Source: an uncultured Oscillospiraceae bacterium
GTDB taxonomy: Bacteria > Bacillota > Clostridia > Oscillospirales > Acutalibacteraceae
Assembly: GCA_910587835.1 (NCBI GenBank)
Contig: CAJUNQ010000078.1
Location: forward strand, 1 to 25,907
Length of the DNA: 25,907 nucleotides
Reading direction: 5' to 3'
The position numbers and the translations under genes are program-made. Below are positions 7,790 through 15,356 of the stretch, one piece after another (within the stretch, counting starts at the first letter, position 1; every line of letters begins with the position of its first letter). The notes beneath the pieces are model-generated. The model was given only the letters and a program-made list of their open reading frames with translations, was not told the DNA's origin and did not search any database.

Positions 7790-9097
7790 ATGCCAGCCGC
7801 GGGAAGAACCGCCAGAGGCCTGAGCCGGGTGCCGGAACGCCCCCGAGATTCATCCCGAGATTCATCTCGGGAGCAGCGCCAGAGAACGCGCCGCCGGACG
7901 CCCCGCCGGAGAAAGATGAAGTTCGCCCTGTTCAGCCTGGGCAGCGGGATGGATATGCCCCTGTTCGTGTTTGTGATGGTGCTGCTGGCCATTGGCCTGG
8001 TGATGCTGTTCTCTGCCAGCTATGCCGACAGCTATTACCGCGAGGGCAACAGCTATCACTATATCTCCCGTCAGGCGGGGTTTGCGGCCTTTGGGGTGGC
8101 GGTGATGCTGGCCGCCTCGGCAGTGGACTACCACCACTACCACAAGCTGGCCCTGCTGGTAACAGGCGTCACGGTCATCATGCTGCTGATGGTGCTGATT
8201 TTCGGCCGGGTGCTGGGTATTCAGTCCATTGCCCCCAGCGAGGGCGTGGCCTACCGCTGGCTGAATCTGGGCGTCCAGTTTCAGCCCTCGGAGATTGCCA
8301 AGTTTGCGCTGATTCTGCTGTTCGCCCACATGATCTCCATTTACGCGGACAAAATGGACACCTTCCGGTATGGGGTGCTGCCCTTTGTGGGGGTGCTGGG
8401 GATGTTCGCGGCGCTGGTGTTTTTGGAGAACCACATGTCGGGCACGCTGATCATTCTGGCCCTGGGAGCCATTATGATGTTTGTGGGCGGAACCAAGCCC
8501 CGGTGGTTTGTCATTGGCGGCATAGCGCTGGCGCTGCTGCTGGGAGCGTATCTGCTGCTGGGGGGCAAGGACGAGAGCGGCGAGGGCGGCGTGTATCAGA
8601 TGGACCGGGTGGCCGGGTGGCTGGACCCCTTCGGGGAGAAGTCCACAGGGCCGGACAGCAACGACACCTGGCAGATCAAGCAGTCGCTGTATGCCATTGG
8701 GTCGGGAGGCCTTTTCGGGGTGGGGCTGGGCCAGTCCCGGCAGAAATACATGTATCTGCCCAAGCCCCAGAACGACTTTATTTTCGCCATTGTCTGCGAG
8801 GAGCTGGGCATGGTGGGGGCCCTGGTGATTATGATTCTCTTTGCGCTGCTGGTGTGGCGGGGGGTATATGTGTCCCTCCACGCCCGGGACCGGTTCGGGA
8901 CCATGCTGGGGCTGGGGCTGATTTTTCAGGTTGGCCTGCAGGCGGTGCTAAACATCTGCGTGGTGACCAACACCATCCCCAACACCGGCATCAGCCTGCC
9001 CTTTTTCAGCGCGGGGGGCACCTCGCTGGTGATGCTGCTGGGCCAGATGGGCATTCTGCTGAACATCTCCCGCAGCGCCACCGTGGAGAGGACGTAG
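7790..9097 (+). CDS. ftsW: SEDS peptidoglycan glycosyltransferase FtsW
   Basis: 435 residues. It polymerises lipid II into glycan at the septum with its partner class B PBP. About ten membrane helices begin near residue 55 (PLFVFVMVLLAIGLVMLFSASY). Family motifs are RWLNLG..FQPSEIAK near 155-170, KQSLYAIGSGGLFGVGLGQS near 298-318, NDFIFAIVCEELG near 328, and the closing NTIPNTGISLPFFSAGGTS near 395-415. Oddity: the first 42 residues are an Arg-rich tail with RDSSRDSSR, encoded by a 12-bp tandem repeat (7842-7865). GAAAGGAG at 7773-7780 supports the start at 7790; an internal ATG at 7916 with GGAG at 7908-7911 is the alternative and would give the usual family length. Confidence 0.95.
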   Translation: MPAAGRTARGLSRVPERPRDSSRDSSREQRQRTRRRTPRRRKMKFALFSLGSGMDMPLFVFVMVLLAIGLVMLFSASYADSYYREGNSYHYISRQAGFAAFGVAVMLAASAVDYHHYHKLALLVTGVTVIMLLMVLIFGRVLGIQSIAPSEGVAYRWLNLGVQFQPSEIAKFALILLFAHMISIYADKMDTFRYGVLPFVGVLGMFAALVFLENHMSGTLIILALGAIMMFVGGTKPRWFVIGGIALALLLGAYLLLGGKDESGEGGVYQMDRVAGWLDPFGEKSTGPDSNDTWQIKQSLYAIGSGGLFGVGLGQSRQKYMYLPKPQNDFIFAIVCEELGMVGALVIMILFALLVWRGVYVSLHARDRFGTMLGLGLIFQVGLQAVLNICVVTNTIPNTGISLPFFSAGGTSLVMLLGQMGILLNISRSATVERT

Positions 9098-9692
9098 AGA
9101 GGGGCGGCAGTCTGAATAGCAGAAAGAATGGACGTTTTTTGACCGCCGCCTGCATGGGGCGGTGAGGAGCGTCAACCCCCATAAGATGGGCTGCGCCGGG
9201 GCGTTTTCCTCCTTTGCAGCCGGTAACTGCCCAAGGAGTGGGGGCCGGAATTCTGGACCCGAGCCGCGGGACCGGGCTTGAGCCGGGTGCGGCTTGTCGC
9301 ACAAACCCTGGGCCCGGGCGGCTGAAGGAGAAGCCCCGGGACGCGGCCCGGATTTGCGGCTTCCATTTTGACACACCCTTTCCCGGAGAGCAGGGCCGTG
9401 TCAGTGAAGCCGCGGCACTGCTTTACCAAGAACGAGAAGCAGTCTCATGTACCGCAAGCTCTTTCAGGGGTCGAAGCCGGAAGTCGTTTTTTCTGACAGA
9501 CAGCTTCGCCCCGCAAACGGGGGCGGAGCTTCGGCGGCTGCGGGTGTAGGTGGGGCGTTCTACCTCACCCTGGGCTGTGGAGCGCAAGACAGAGCCCCCG
9601 GGGAGGCGGGCTTTTCTGCGGCGGAGAGACTGGGCCGCTGGGGCGGACCCGCTGCCCTGGGGGCCAAAGCATAAGAGAGGTTGGAGATTTTT
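9098..9692. other. Gene-free ftsW-murG gap
   Basis: 595 bp of GC-rich sequence with stop codons in all likely frames; the longest open stretch (about 110 codons from 9214) has no ribosome site or recognisable protein. One imperfect inverted repeat is clear: 9502-9513 with 9518-9530, a 12-bp stem with one mismatch and a bulge around a CAAA loop. No promoter with acceptable spacing was found. Function unknown. Confidence 0.6.
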
Positions 9693-10820
9693 ATGAAGGT
9701 ACTGTTTACCGGCGGGGGCACGGCGGGGCACATCAACCCGGCTTTGGCTGTGGCCGGATATCTCAAGCAAAAGGAGCCGGATACCCGGATTCTTTATGTA
9801 GGCAACCGGGGGGGCATGGAGGAGCGGCTGGTGCAGCGGGCCGGGTACGACATGGCCTTTATCACCATCTCCGGCTTTCAGCGCAGGCTGACCCCCCAGA
9901 ATATCAAGCGGAATTTTCAGACAGTGGGGCGCATGTTTGCCGCTGCCGCCGAGACCAGAAAAATCATCAAGGACTTTGCCCCGGACCTGTGCGTGGGCAC
10001 CGGCGGCTATGTCAGCGGCCCGGTGGTGTGGGAGGCCGCCCGCATGGGGGTGCCCTGCGTCATTCACGAGTCCAACGCCTACCCGGGCGTTACCACAAAA
10101 ATGCTGGCCAAGTCGGTGAAGGCCCTGCTGCTGGCTGTGCCCGACGCCAAAAGCTATTTCAGCGGCAAGGTCAACTGCGTGGTCACAGGCAATCCGGTGC
10201 GGGGCGAGGTGCTGGCGGCGGAGCGGGAGGCCTCCCGCAAGGCCCTGGGCCTGGACAGCCGCCCTCTGGTGCTGTCCTTTGGGGGGAGCCTGGGGGCCTC
10301 GGCCCTGAACCGGGCCGCTGCCTTTATGCTGGCCGAAAGCGCGAAAACGGGGAAATACCAGCACATCCACGGCTACGGCAGCCACGACCCGGCCTTTTTG
10401 GAGGAGGTGCGGGCGTTGGGGTTGAACATAGACGAGACCCCCCACATCCGTCTTTTGGAGTACATTGACAACATGCCCCAGTGCCTTTCTGCGGCAGACC
10501 TGGTGATTGGCCGGGCAGGGGCCATGACCCTGACAGAGATTGAGGCCAAGGCCAAGGCCTCCATTCTGGTGCCCTCCCCCAATGTGGCGGAAAATCACCA
10601 GTTCCACAACGCCATGGCTTTGGTGCGCCGGGGGGCGGCGGAGATCATCGAGGAAAAGGACCTGACCGGAGAAAAGCTGTGGCGAAAGGCGGAGAAGCTG
10701 CTCTCTGACCCGGAGCGGCTGCGGAGCCTGGGGGAGAACGCGGGGAAAATGGAGATTGTCGACGCCAACGAGCGCATCTACCGGGAGCTGAAAAAAGCCG
10801 CCAACGGAGAAAAGGCGTGA
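9693..10820 (+). CDS. murG: UDP-N-acetylglucosamine transferase MurG
   Basis: 375 residues. A peripheral membrane GT-B glycosyltransferase that adds GlcNAc to lipid I to make lipid II. The N-terminal lipid-side loop GGGTAGHINPALA is at residues 7-19. GTGGYVSGPVVWEA and HESNAYPGVTTKM follow near 103-135. VTGNPVRGEV, the second glycine loop FGGSLGASALN, and the UDP-site segment VIGRAGAMTLTEI ..PSPNVAENHQFHNA fill the C-terminal half. The start at 9693 has GGAG at 9683-9686; a TTG at 9681 in the same frame is less likely. It follows ftsW after a 595-bp gap and is followed closely by a GNAT gene. Confidence 0.98.
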   Translation: MKVLFTGGGTAGHINPALAVAGYLKQKEPDTRILYVGNRGGMEERLVQRAGYDMAFITISGFQRRLTPQNIKRNFQTVGRMFAAAAETRKIIKDFAPDLCVGTGGYVSGPVVWEAARMGVPCVIHESNAYPGVTTKMLAKSVKALLLAVPDAKSYFSGKVNCVVTGNPVRGEVLAAEREASRKALGLDSRPLVLSFGGSLGASALNRAAAFMLAESAKTGKYQHIHGYGSHDPAFLEEVRALGLNIDETPHIRLLEYIDNMPQCLSAADLVIGRAGAMTLTEIEAKAKASILVPSPNVAENHQFHNAMALVRRGAAEIIEEKDLTGEKLWRKAEKLLSDPERLRSLGENAGKMEIVDANERIYRELKKAANGEKA

Positions 10821-10837
10821 GCCGGAAGGGAGAGAGC

Positions 10838-11296
10838 ATGAGCATAAGAATCGCGGCCCTGCGCCAGGAGCCCGGGCTGCTTGAGACCATGGCCGGGTGG
10901 TTCCCCCACACCTTCGGCGTGCCGGAGGAGGCCTATCGGGAGAGCATGGCCCAATGCCTGGCCGGAGCCGGGCCAGTACCCCAGTGGTATGGGGCCATGG
11001 AGGGGGCCCGTATGGTGGGCGGGCTGGGGGTGATTGAGAACGACTTTCACGACCGGCCGGACCTGGCCCCCAATGTGTGCGCAGTGTATGTGGACGAGCC
11101 CTGGCGGGGGCAGGGCATTGCGGGCAAGCTGCTGGGCCATGTGTGCGGGGACATGGCCGCGCTGGGGGTGAACGCCCTGTACCTGGTGACGAGCCATACC
11201 TCATTCTATGAGCGGTACGGCTGGGCGTTCCTGTGCATGGCGAATGCCGGTGAGGAGCCGGTTCGGGTGTACCGCAAGGAGACGGGTTTGCTTTAG
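10838..11296 (+). CDS. GNAT-family acetyltransferase
   Basis: 152 residues. The acetyl-CoA loop is seen in VYVDEPWRGQGIAGKLLGHV (WRGQGIAG, the R/QxxGxG/A motif, near residues 89-96), followed by the late SFYERYGW strand-loop typical of GNAT folds. The substrate cannot be told. GGAAGGGAG at 10823-10831 supports the start at 10838. A GTG at 10817 in the same frame would overlap the murG stop. It lies 17 bp after murG, so is very likely co-transcribed with it, although such a gene is not a standard part of dcw clusters. It may be a recent insertion, or a modifier acting on a small molecule or peptide. Confidence 0.88.
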   Translation: MSIRIAALRQEPGLLETMAGWFPHTFGVPEEAYRESMAQCLAGAGPVPQWYGAMEGARMVGGLGVIENDFHDRPDLAPNVCAVYVDEPWRGQGIAGKLLGHVCGDMAALGVNALYLVTSHTSFYERYGWAFLCMANAGEEPVRVYRKETGLL

Positions 11297-11355
11297 GGCG
11301 TGGGGCGGGGTGTGAGAGGCTTGCTTGTTGGGGGTGGCTTCCTCGTTGCAGGCGG

Positions 11356-11761
11356 CATCTCTCGAGAACGCTTAGCGGCCCAAGGCTTTGGAGGACGGCA
11401 AAAATCCGCCGAAAAGACGCCCGCGAACCCTTGTGTGAGCACGCCCTGGTAGGTCAAGGGCAAGCCCATGGGAGGAGTGTCCTTTCGCGCATTTTATAAC
11501 GGGACTGATTGATAGGGGCAGTCCCCTGTAATTACCCATTTATCCGGAGTTCCCGGAACGGAGACCCAGACAGGATCTCTATATAAAATCTGCGAATGGG
11601 ACACTCCCCCCATGGGGACCCTGTCCGCAACCCCCTGCCAGGGGCCATGCGCCTCTTGACCCCGATATGGGCTTGCTGTTAGGCGACTCTCCCATCAGGC
11701 TCTTATCCTATCCCACCCACATTTCCTTTGCGCGGGCTGCCGCTAACGTTTTCGAGAAACG
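11356..11761. repeat. Nested inverted repeats between the GNAT gene and murA
   Basis: Three nested pairs are visible. Outer: 11356-11379 with 11739-11761, imperfect, about 18 of 22 bases. Middle: 11460-11469 with 11667-11676, a perfect 10 bp. Inner: 11467-11498 with 11582-11614, about 28 of 33 bases, including ggagtgtcc/ggacactcc and ttttata/tataaaa. Between the inner arms is an 83-bp AT-richer core with its own small palindromes (gggactg/cagtccc; gttcc/ggaac). The local fall in GC and the nested ends suggest an inserted non-autonomous element or a structured RNA; there is no open frame for a transposase. Confidence 0.75.
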
Positions 11762-11877
11762 TAGCGAATCGAAGTGAGCGAAACGCGAATGAGAGTTCGC
11801 CAAAGGCGAACTCTTGTCCAGCGTCACGCTGGTGGCACACTTTGGGGGATGCTTCATAAAATGGCGTAGCCCATTTT
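11739..11877. repeat. Triloop hairpins directly upstream of murA
   Basis: Read directly: a stem of about 10 bp with a one-base bulge at 11741-11765; a perfect 9-bp stem with AAA loop at 11793-11813; a perfect 6-bp stem with TCA loop at 11818-11832; and a 7-bp stem at 11858-11877 that ends only four bases before the murA ribosome site. The first three match the hairpin style at 2-128. The last could affect murA translation. Confidence 0.75.
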
Positions 11878-11893
11878 AAGTGAGGTGTTCCAT

Positions 11894-13144
11894 ATGATCA
11901 TCATCGACGGCCCTGCTGAGCTCAGCGGGGAGCTCCGGGTCCAGGGGGCAAAAAACAGCGCACTCCCTCTGCTGGCGGCCGCGCTGCTGTGCAAGGGCCA
12001 GACTGTGCTGCACAACTGCCCCGACCTGTCGGACGTGAACACGGCCCTGGCTATTTTGGAGCAGCTGGGCTGCCGCTGCCGCCGGGAGGGCCATGACCTG
12101 ACCGTGGACAGCGCCATGACCAGCTGGGAGATTCCCGAGGAGCTGATGCGGGGAATGCGGTCGTCCATTGTGTTTTTGGGGGCCATGCTGGCCCGGTGCG
12201 GGCGGGCAAGGCTGTGCTTTCCCGGGGGCTGCGAGCTGGGGCCCCGGCCCATTGACCTGCATCTCTCCTCTCTGCGGCGGCTGGGGGTAAACATTGACGA
12301 GAGCGGCGGCTGGCTGGACTGCTCCGCCCCCCAGGGCATTCAGGGGGCCTATGTGTCCCTGGCCTTCCCCAGCGTGGGGGCCACCGAAAACCTGATTCTG
12401 GCGGCAGTGTGCGGCACAGGCACCACCATTATTGCCAACGCCGCCCGAGAGCCGGAGATCTGCGACCTGTGCGAGTATCTGAACCGCTGCGGGGGGCGCA
12501 TCTACGGCGCGGGCGAGAGCTGCGTGATTGTAGACGGGGTGAAGGAGCTGTTTGGCTGCGAGCACCGGGTCATGCCCGACCGCATCGCCGCTGTCACCTA
12601 CATGGCTGCGGCGGCGGTGACCGGGGGCAACGTCACCCTGCGGGATGTGGACAATACCCACATTCTGCCCATGCTGGCCCCCTTTGAGGAGTCGGGCTGC
12701 GAGGTGCGCCAGCTGGGGGGCTGTTTGAACATCATGGCCCCCCGGCGGCTGGGGGCGGTGAGACATATCCGCACCATGCCCTACCCGGGCTTTCCCACCG
12801 ACGCGCAGCCTGTGGTTATGTCCATGGCCGCGGTGGGCCGGGGCGCCAGCGTGTTTGTAGAGAACATATTTGAAAACCGCTACCGCCACGCCGACGGGCT
12901 GAGCCGCATGGGGGCCAGCGTCAAGGTAGAGGGCAAGGTGGCGGTGGTAGAGGGCGTGGAGCGGCTGACCGGCGCATCGGTAGAGGCCGCCGACCTGCGG
13001 GGCGGGGCGGCTCTGGTGGTGGCCGGCCTGGCGGCGGAGGGCGTCACCCGGGTTGGGGCGGCGGAGCACATCCGCCGGGGCTACGAGGGCCTGTGCGGCT
13101 GTTTGGCGGACCTGGGAGCCCGGATTCGGGAGACAGAGCTTTAA
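11894..13144 (+). CDS. murA: UDP-N-acetylglucosamine 1-carboxyvinyltransferase
   Basis: 416 residues, normal length. It transfers enolpyruvate from PEP to UDP-GlcNAc, the first committed step of peptidoglycan synthesis and the target of fosfomycin. GAKNSALPLLAAALL near residue 18 holds the substrate-binding Lys-Asn pair. The catalytic loop LCFPGGCELGPRPIDLH contains the active-site cysteine (Cys113), so fosfomycin sensitivity would be expected from this residue. EPEICDLCEYLNRCG and YPGFPTDAQPVVM are further family signatures. The start at 11894 follows GAGGTG at 11882-11887; a GTG at 11885 lies inside that site. It is separated from murG-GNAT by a 597-bp gap and followed by ftsQ. Confidence 0.97.
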   Translation: MIIIDGPAELSGELRVQGAKNSALPLLAAALLCKGQTVLHNCPDLSDVNTALAILEQLGCRCRREGHDLTVDSAMTSWEIPEELMRGMRSSIVFLGAMLARCGRARLCFPGGCELGPRPIDLHLSSLRRLGVNIDESGGWLDCSAPQGIQGAYVSLAFPSVGATENLILAAVCGTGTTIIANAAREPEICDLCEYLNRCGGRIYGAGESCVIVDGVKELFGCEHRVMPDRIAAVTYMAAAAVTGGNVTLRDVDNTHILPMLAPFEESGCEVRQLGGCLNIMAPRRLGAVRHIRTMPYPGFPTDAQPVVMSMAAVGRGASVFVENIFENRYRHADGLSRMGASVKVEGKVAVVEGVERLTGASVEAADLRGGAALVVAGLAAEGVTRVGAAEHIRRGYEGLCGCLADLGARIRETEL

Positions 13145-13235
13145 AACTCCGAAACGCCGTCTATTTTGCTCCAAAACGGTGCTTTCTGCGTCAAAAATCC
13201 TCGAAAGGCGGCAAGCCTTTCTTGCGGTTTTTTCC

Positions 13236-13263
13236 TTGAAAGCCCTCGTTTTTGGACAATAAT
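13236..13263 (+). promoter_or_regulatory. Promoter of ftsQ
   Basis: TTGAAA (13236-13241, 5 of 6) and AATAAT (13258-13263, 5 of 6) are separated by 16 bp. It follows a short gcaag/cttgc hairpin with GGTTTTTT (13211-13233), a weak terminator candidate for murA. Together they suggest that ftsQ has its own transcript, with a leader of about 65 nt. Confidence 0.6.
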
Positions 13264-13333
13264 CCAGCATTTCTCTGAATTATAAAACAGACTCTGGCAG
13301 ACGGGAAAAAGGACGTGGAAGGGAGGCGGCGGA

Positions 13334-14704
13334 ATGGCTGCGGGAAGACCGGAAAGAAGAAAGTCCCGGCGGGACATGTGGGACGACGAGAGCTTTGAGG
13401 ACATCAATTCCCATTCAGACGGGGAGCCGCCTCAGCAAAGGCCTCTGCCGGGGGCAGGCCGCAAGCGCGCCCGCCCGGTCCCGCAGGACGCCGGCAGGCG
13501 GAAGGACAGAGCCTCTACCCGAGAGCGGGCCTCCGCCCGAGAGAGAACCTCCGCCCGGGAACGGGCAGGAAGAAAGCCCTCCTCCCAAAGGGAGGCCAGA
13601 GGGCGCAGGCCCGCCTCAGAGCGGGGAGGGGCCCGAGAGCGGGAGCCGGTCTCCCGGCAGCCAGGGGATGCCCCCCGCTCCCGCACCCGGCCCGAGCCTC
13701 AGCCCCGAAAGCGGCGCAGGCCCATGGGGCTGTTTCAGCGCAGGCTGCTGATGATTCTGGCCCTGCTGGCCATGCTGGCGGGCACAGCCTTTTTGGCCGA
13801 GTCGCTGCTGCTGCGGGTGACCCATGTGCGGGTGACCGGGGACGCGGTGTACCCGGAGGAGGAGATTGTCGCCATCTGCGGCTATGAGGAGGGCGACAAC
13901 CTGCTGCTCATCCCCATTGGAGACAGGGAGCGGGAGCTGGAACAAAAGCTGCCCTATGTGGCCCAGGCGAAGATCAGCCGGAGAATTCCTGGCACGGTGG
14001 TGGTGGACATCACCGCCGCTCAGCCGGTGTGCTGCCTGCAGGCCGGGGGCGGGTGGTTTGTGATTGGCGCGGGGGGCAAGGTGCTGGAGGTGCGGGCCGA
14101 CGCGCCCCAGGGCCTGATGCAGGTGATTGGCCTGAACCCCTACGCCGCCCAGCCGGGCTTGATGCTGGGCCTGGACGACGAGGAGCAGGCCAAGGCCTTT
14201 CAGACAGTGCGGGAGGTGATTGCCGAGCTGGGCGCGGCCCAGGACTTCACCCGGCTGGACCTGAGCGACCCGGACCATATCCGGCTGTGGTATCAGGACC
14301 GGGTGGAGTGCGTGCTGGGCAGCGCCGTGGACCTGGAGCACAAGATACAGTATGGCTACGGGCTGTTTGACACAGAGAATGAGGACGCCATTCAGCCGGA
14401 CCAGACCGGGCGGCTGGACCTGAGCTACCTGACCGAGAGCAAGCGGGCCTTTTTTGACCCCAGCGCCCCGCCGGATGGGGTGCAGGCCCCGGTGGTTCCC
14501 ACCCCAACGCCCGCGCCCAGTCCTACGCCTGAGCCGGAGGAGGGGACAGAGGACCAGAGCCAGCCGGAGGACGCCGGCGGAGACGGGGATGAGGGCACAG
14601 AAGACACGGGCTGGCCGGAGGAATGGGAGGACGAAACCGGAGACGGGGGATGGACCGAGGGCGGCGAGGATGAGGCTTACACCGGGGAAGAGGAGGAATG
14701 GTAG
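13334..14704 (+). CDS. ftsQ: FtsQ/DivIB cell-division protein with long charged tails
   Basis: 456 residues, much longer than the usual 250-300. Layout: a strongly basic cytoplasmic tail (1-130), a membrane helix (about 137-158, LLMILALLAMLAGTAFLAESLLL), then the POTRA domain (about 160-230, VRVTGDAVYPEEEIVAICGYEEGDNLLLI), the beta domain to about 375, and a Pro/Thr linker leading to a very acidic C-terminus rich in Glu, Asp and Gly. The basic tail contains RERASA/RERTSA/RERAG repeats on an 18-bp period (13520-13570). FtsQ/DivIB bridges the FtsL complex and the septal synthase. GGGAGG just before the ATG supports the start. A 652-bp gap separates it from ftsZ; no ftsA is seen. Confidence 0.92.
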   Translation: MAAGRPERRKSRRDMWDDESFEDINSHSDGEPPQQRPLPGAGRKRARPVPQDAGRRKDRASTRERASARERTSARERAGRKPSSQREARGRRPASERGGAREREPVSRQPGDAPRSRTRPEPQPRKRRRPMGLFQRRLLMILALLAMLAGTAFLAESLLLRVTHVRVTGDAVYPEEEIVAICGYEEGDNLLLIPIGDRERELEQKLPYVAQAKISRRIPGTVVVDITAAQPVCCLQAGGGWFVIGAGGKVLEVRADAPQGLMQVIGLNPYAAQPGLMLGLDDEEQAKAFQTVREVIAELGAAQDFTRLDLSDPDHIRLWYQDRVECVLGSAVDLEHKIQYGYGLFDTENEDAIQPDQTGRLDLSYLTESKRAFFDPSAPPDGVQAPVVPTPTPAPSPTPEPEEGTEDQSQPEDAGGDGDEGTEDTGWPEEWEDETGDGGWTEGGEDEAYTGEEEEW

Positions 14705-14766
14705 ACGGGAAGAAGCTGCCGGCATGGGTAAGCGCCAGAGTCAGTAAAGGCTCTGGTTGCGCGGAC

Positions 14767-15080
14767 CTTGCGCCGGGGCAGGGGGTGGCCTCCCGGAGCC
14801 GCCTGTTCGCGGGCCAACGCCGGGGACGCTTCGGGCTGACCCAGCCGGGCAGGGGGGAGTGCCTGTGTCTGATGACAAAAAGTTTCGCCTGCCAGCGGAC
14901 TTGAGGGTCTTGCACCGGGGCAGGGGGCGGCCTCCCGGCACCGCCTATTCGCGGGCCAGAGCCGTCCCGCTCTTTGCCAGGCCCGGGGGACGCTTCGGGC
15001 TGACCCAGCCGGACAAGGGGGCGGGCAGCGACTGTGTCGGTTGGCAAAAAATTCTTTGCCCGCCAGCGGGCTTGAGGGTC
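14767..15080. repeat. Two-copy tandem repeat upstream of ftsZ
   Basis: Copy A (14767-14908, 142 bp) and copy B (14909-15080, 172 bp) share cttgc.ccggggcaggggg, ggcctcccgg, gacgcttcgggctgaccc and gc.ttgagggtc in the same order. Copy B carries about 30 extra bases near 14960-14990. The region is GC-rich. A 68-codon frame beginning at 14698 over the ftsQ stop runs through copy A but shows no recognisable protein. The repeat fills about half of the ftsQ-ftsZ gap. Confidence 0.85.
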
Positions 15081-15175
15081 TGTCCATATCTTGTGCCTGG
15101 GACTGGCGGCGCGCGTATTCGCCCGGAAAAAATTGGGAAATATCGGTTTTGTGGATTCTTTTTTTAAGAATATCC

Positions 15176-15204
15176 TTGAAATTTGGCCGAAAAAGTGATA
15201 GATT
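15176..15204 (+). promoter_or_regulatory. Promoter of ftsZ
   Basis: TTGAAA (15176-15181) lies 17 bp before TAGATT (15199-15204, 4 of 6), in an AT-rich stretch that contrasts with the GC-rich repeat before it. An imperfect hairpin (ggattctt/aagaatatcc) lies at 15152-15175 immediately upstream. A leader of about 145 nt would follow. A second TTGACG at 15223-15228 has no good -10. Confidence 0.5.
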
Positions 15205-15356
15205 ATACCTTGTAGCAAAAGAGTTGACGTAATCTTGCTTTTGTTTCCGTGTCTGTGCGGAGCGGGGAGGAGCAGGCGCCGTCTGCCCGGGCCTGAAAAA
15301 ACAGGGCCCTGGGGCCGGCGTCAGGATTCAGAAAATAAGGAAGGGTGGTCGTAAAA

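Noticed and set aside
7780..9165. A 461-codon plus-strand frame over ftsW
   Set aside because: It is the +1 shadow of ftsW in GC-rich DNA; the real frame has membrane helices and SEDS motifs.
9214..9549. 111-codon frame in the ftsW-murG gap
   Set aside because: There is no ribosome site and no family sequence, and the composition is like the surrounding non-coding DNA.
9423..11204. A 593-codon minus-strand frame opposite murG
   Set aside because: It lies antisense to murG, is Arg/Pro/His/Gly-rich as expected of a GC shadow, and has no ribosome site or motif.
14698..14904. 68-codon frame starting over the ftsQ stop
   Set aside because: The ATGGTAG overlap looks like coupling, but the frame runs into the tandem repeat and the protein is not recognisable.
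15223..15228. TTGACG as the ftsZ -35
   Set aside because: No acceptable -10 occurs 16-18 bp downstream; TTGAAA/TAGATT at 15176-15204 fits better.
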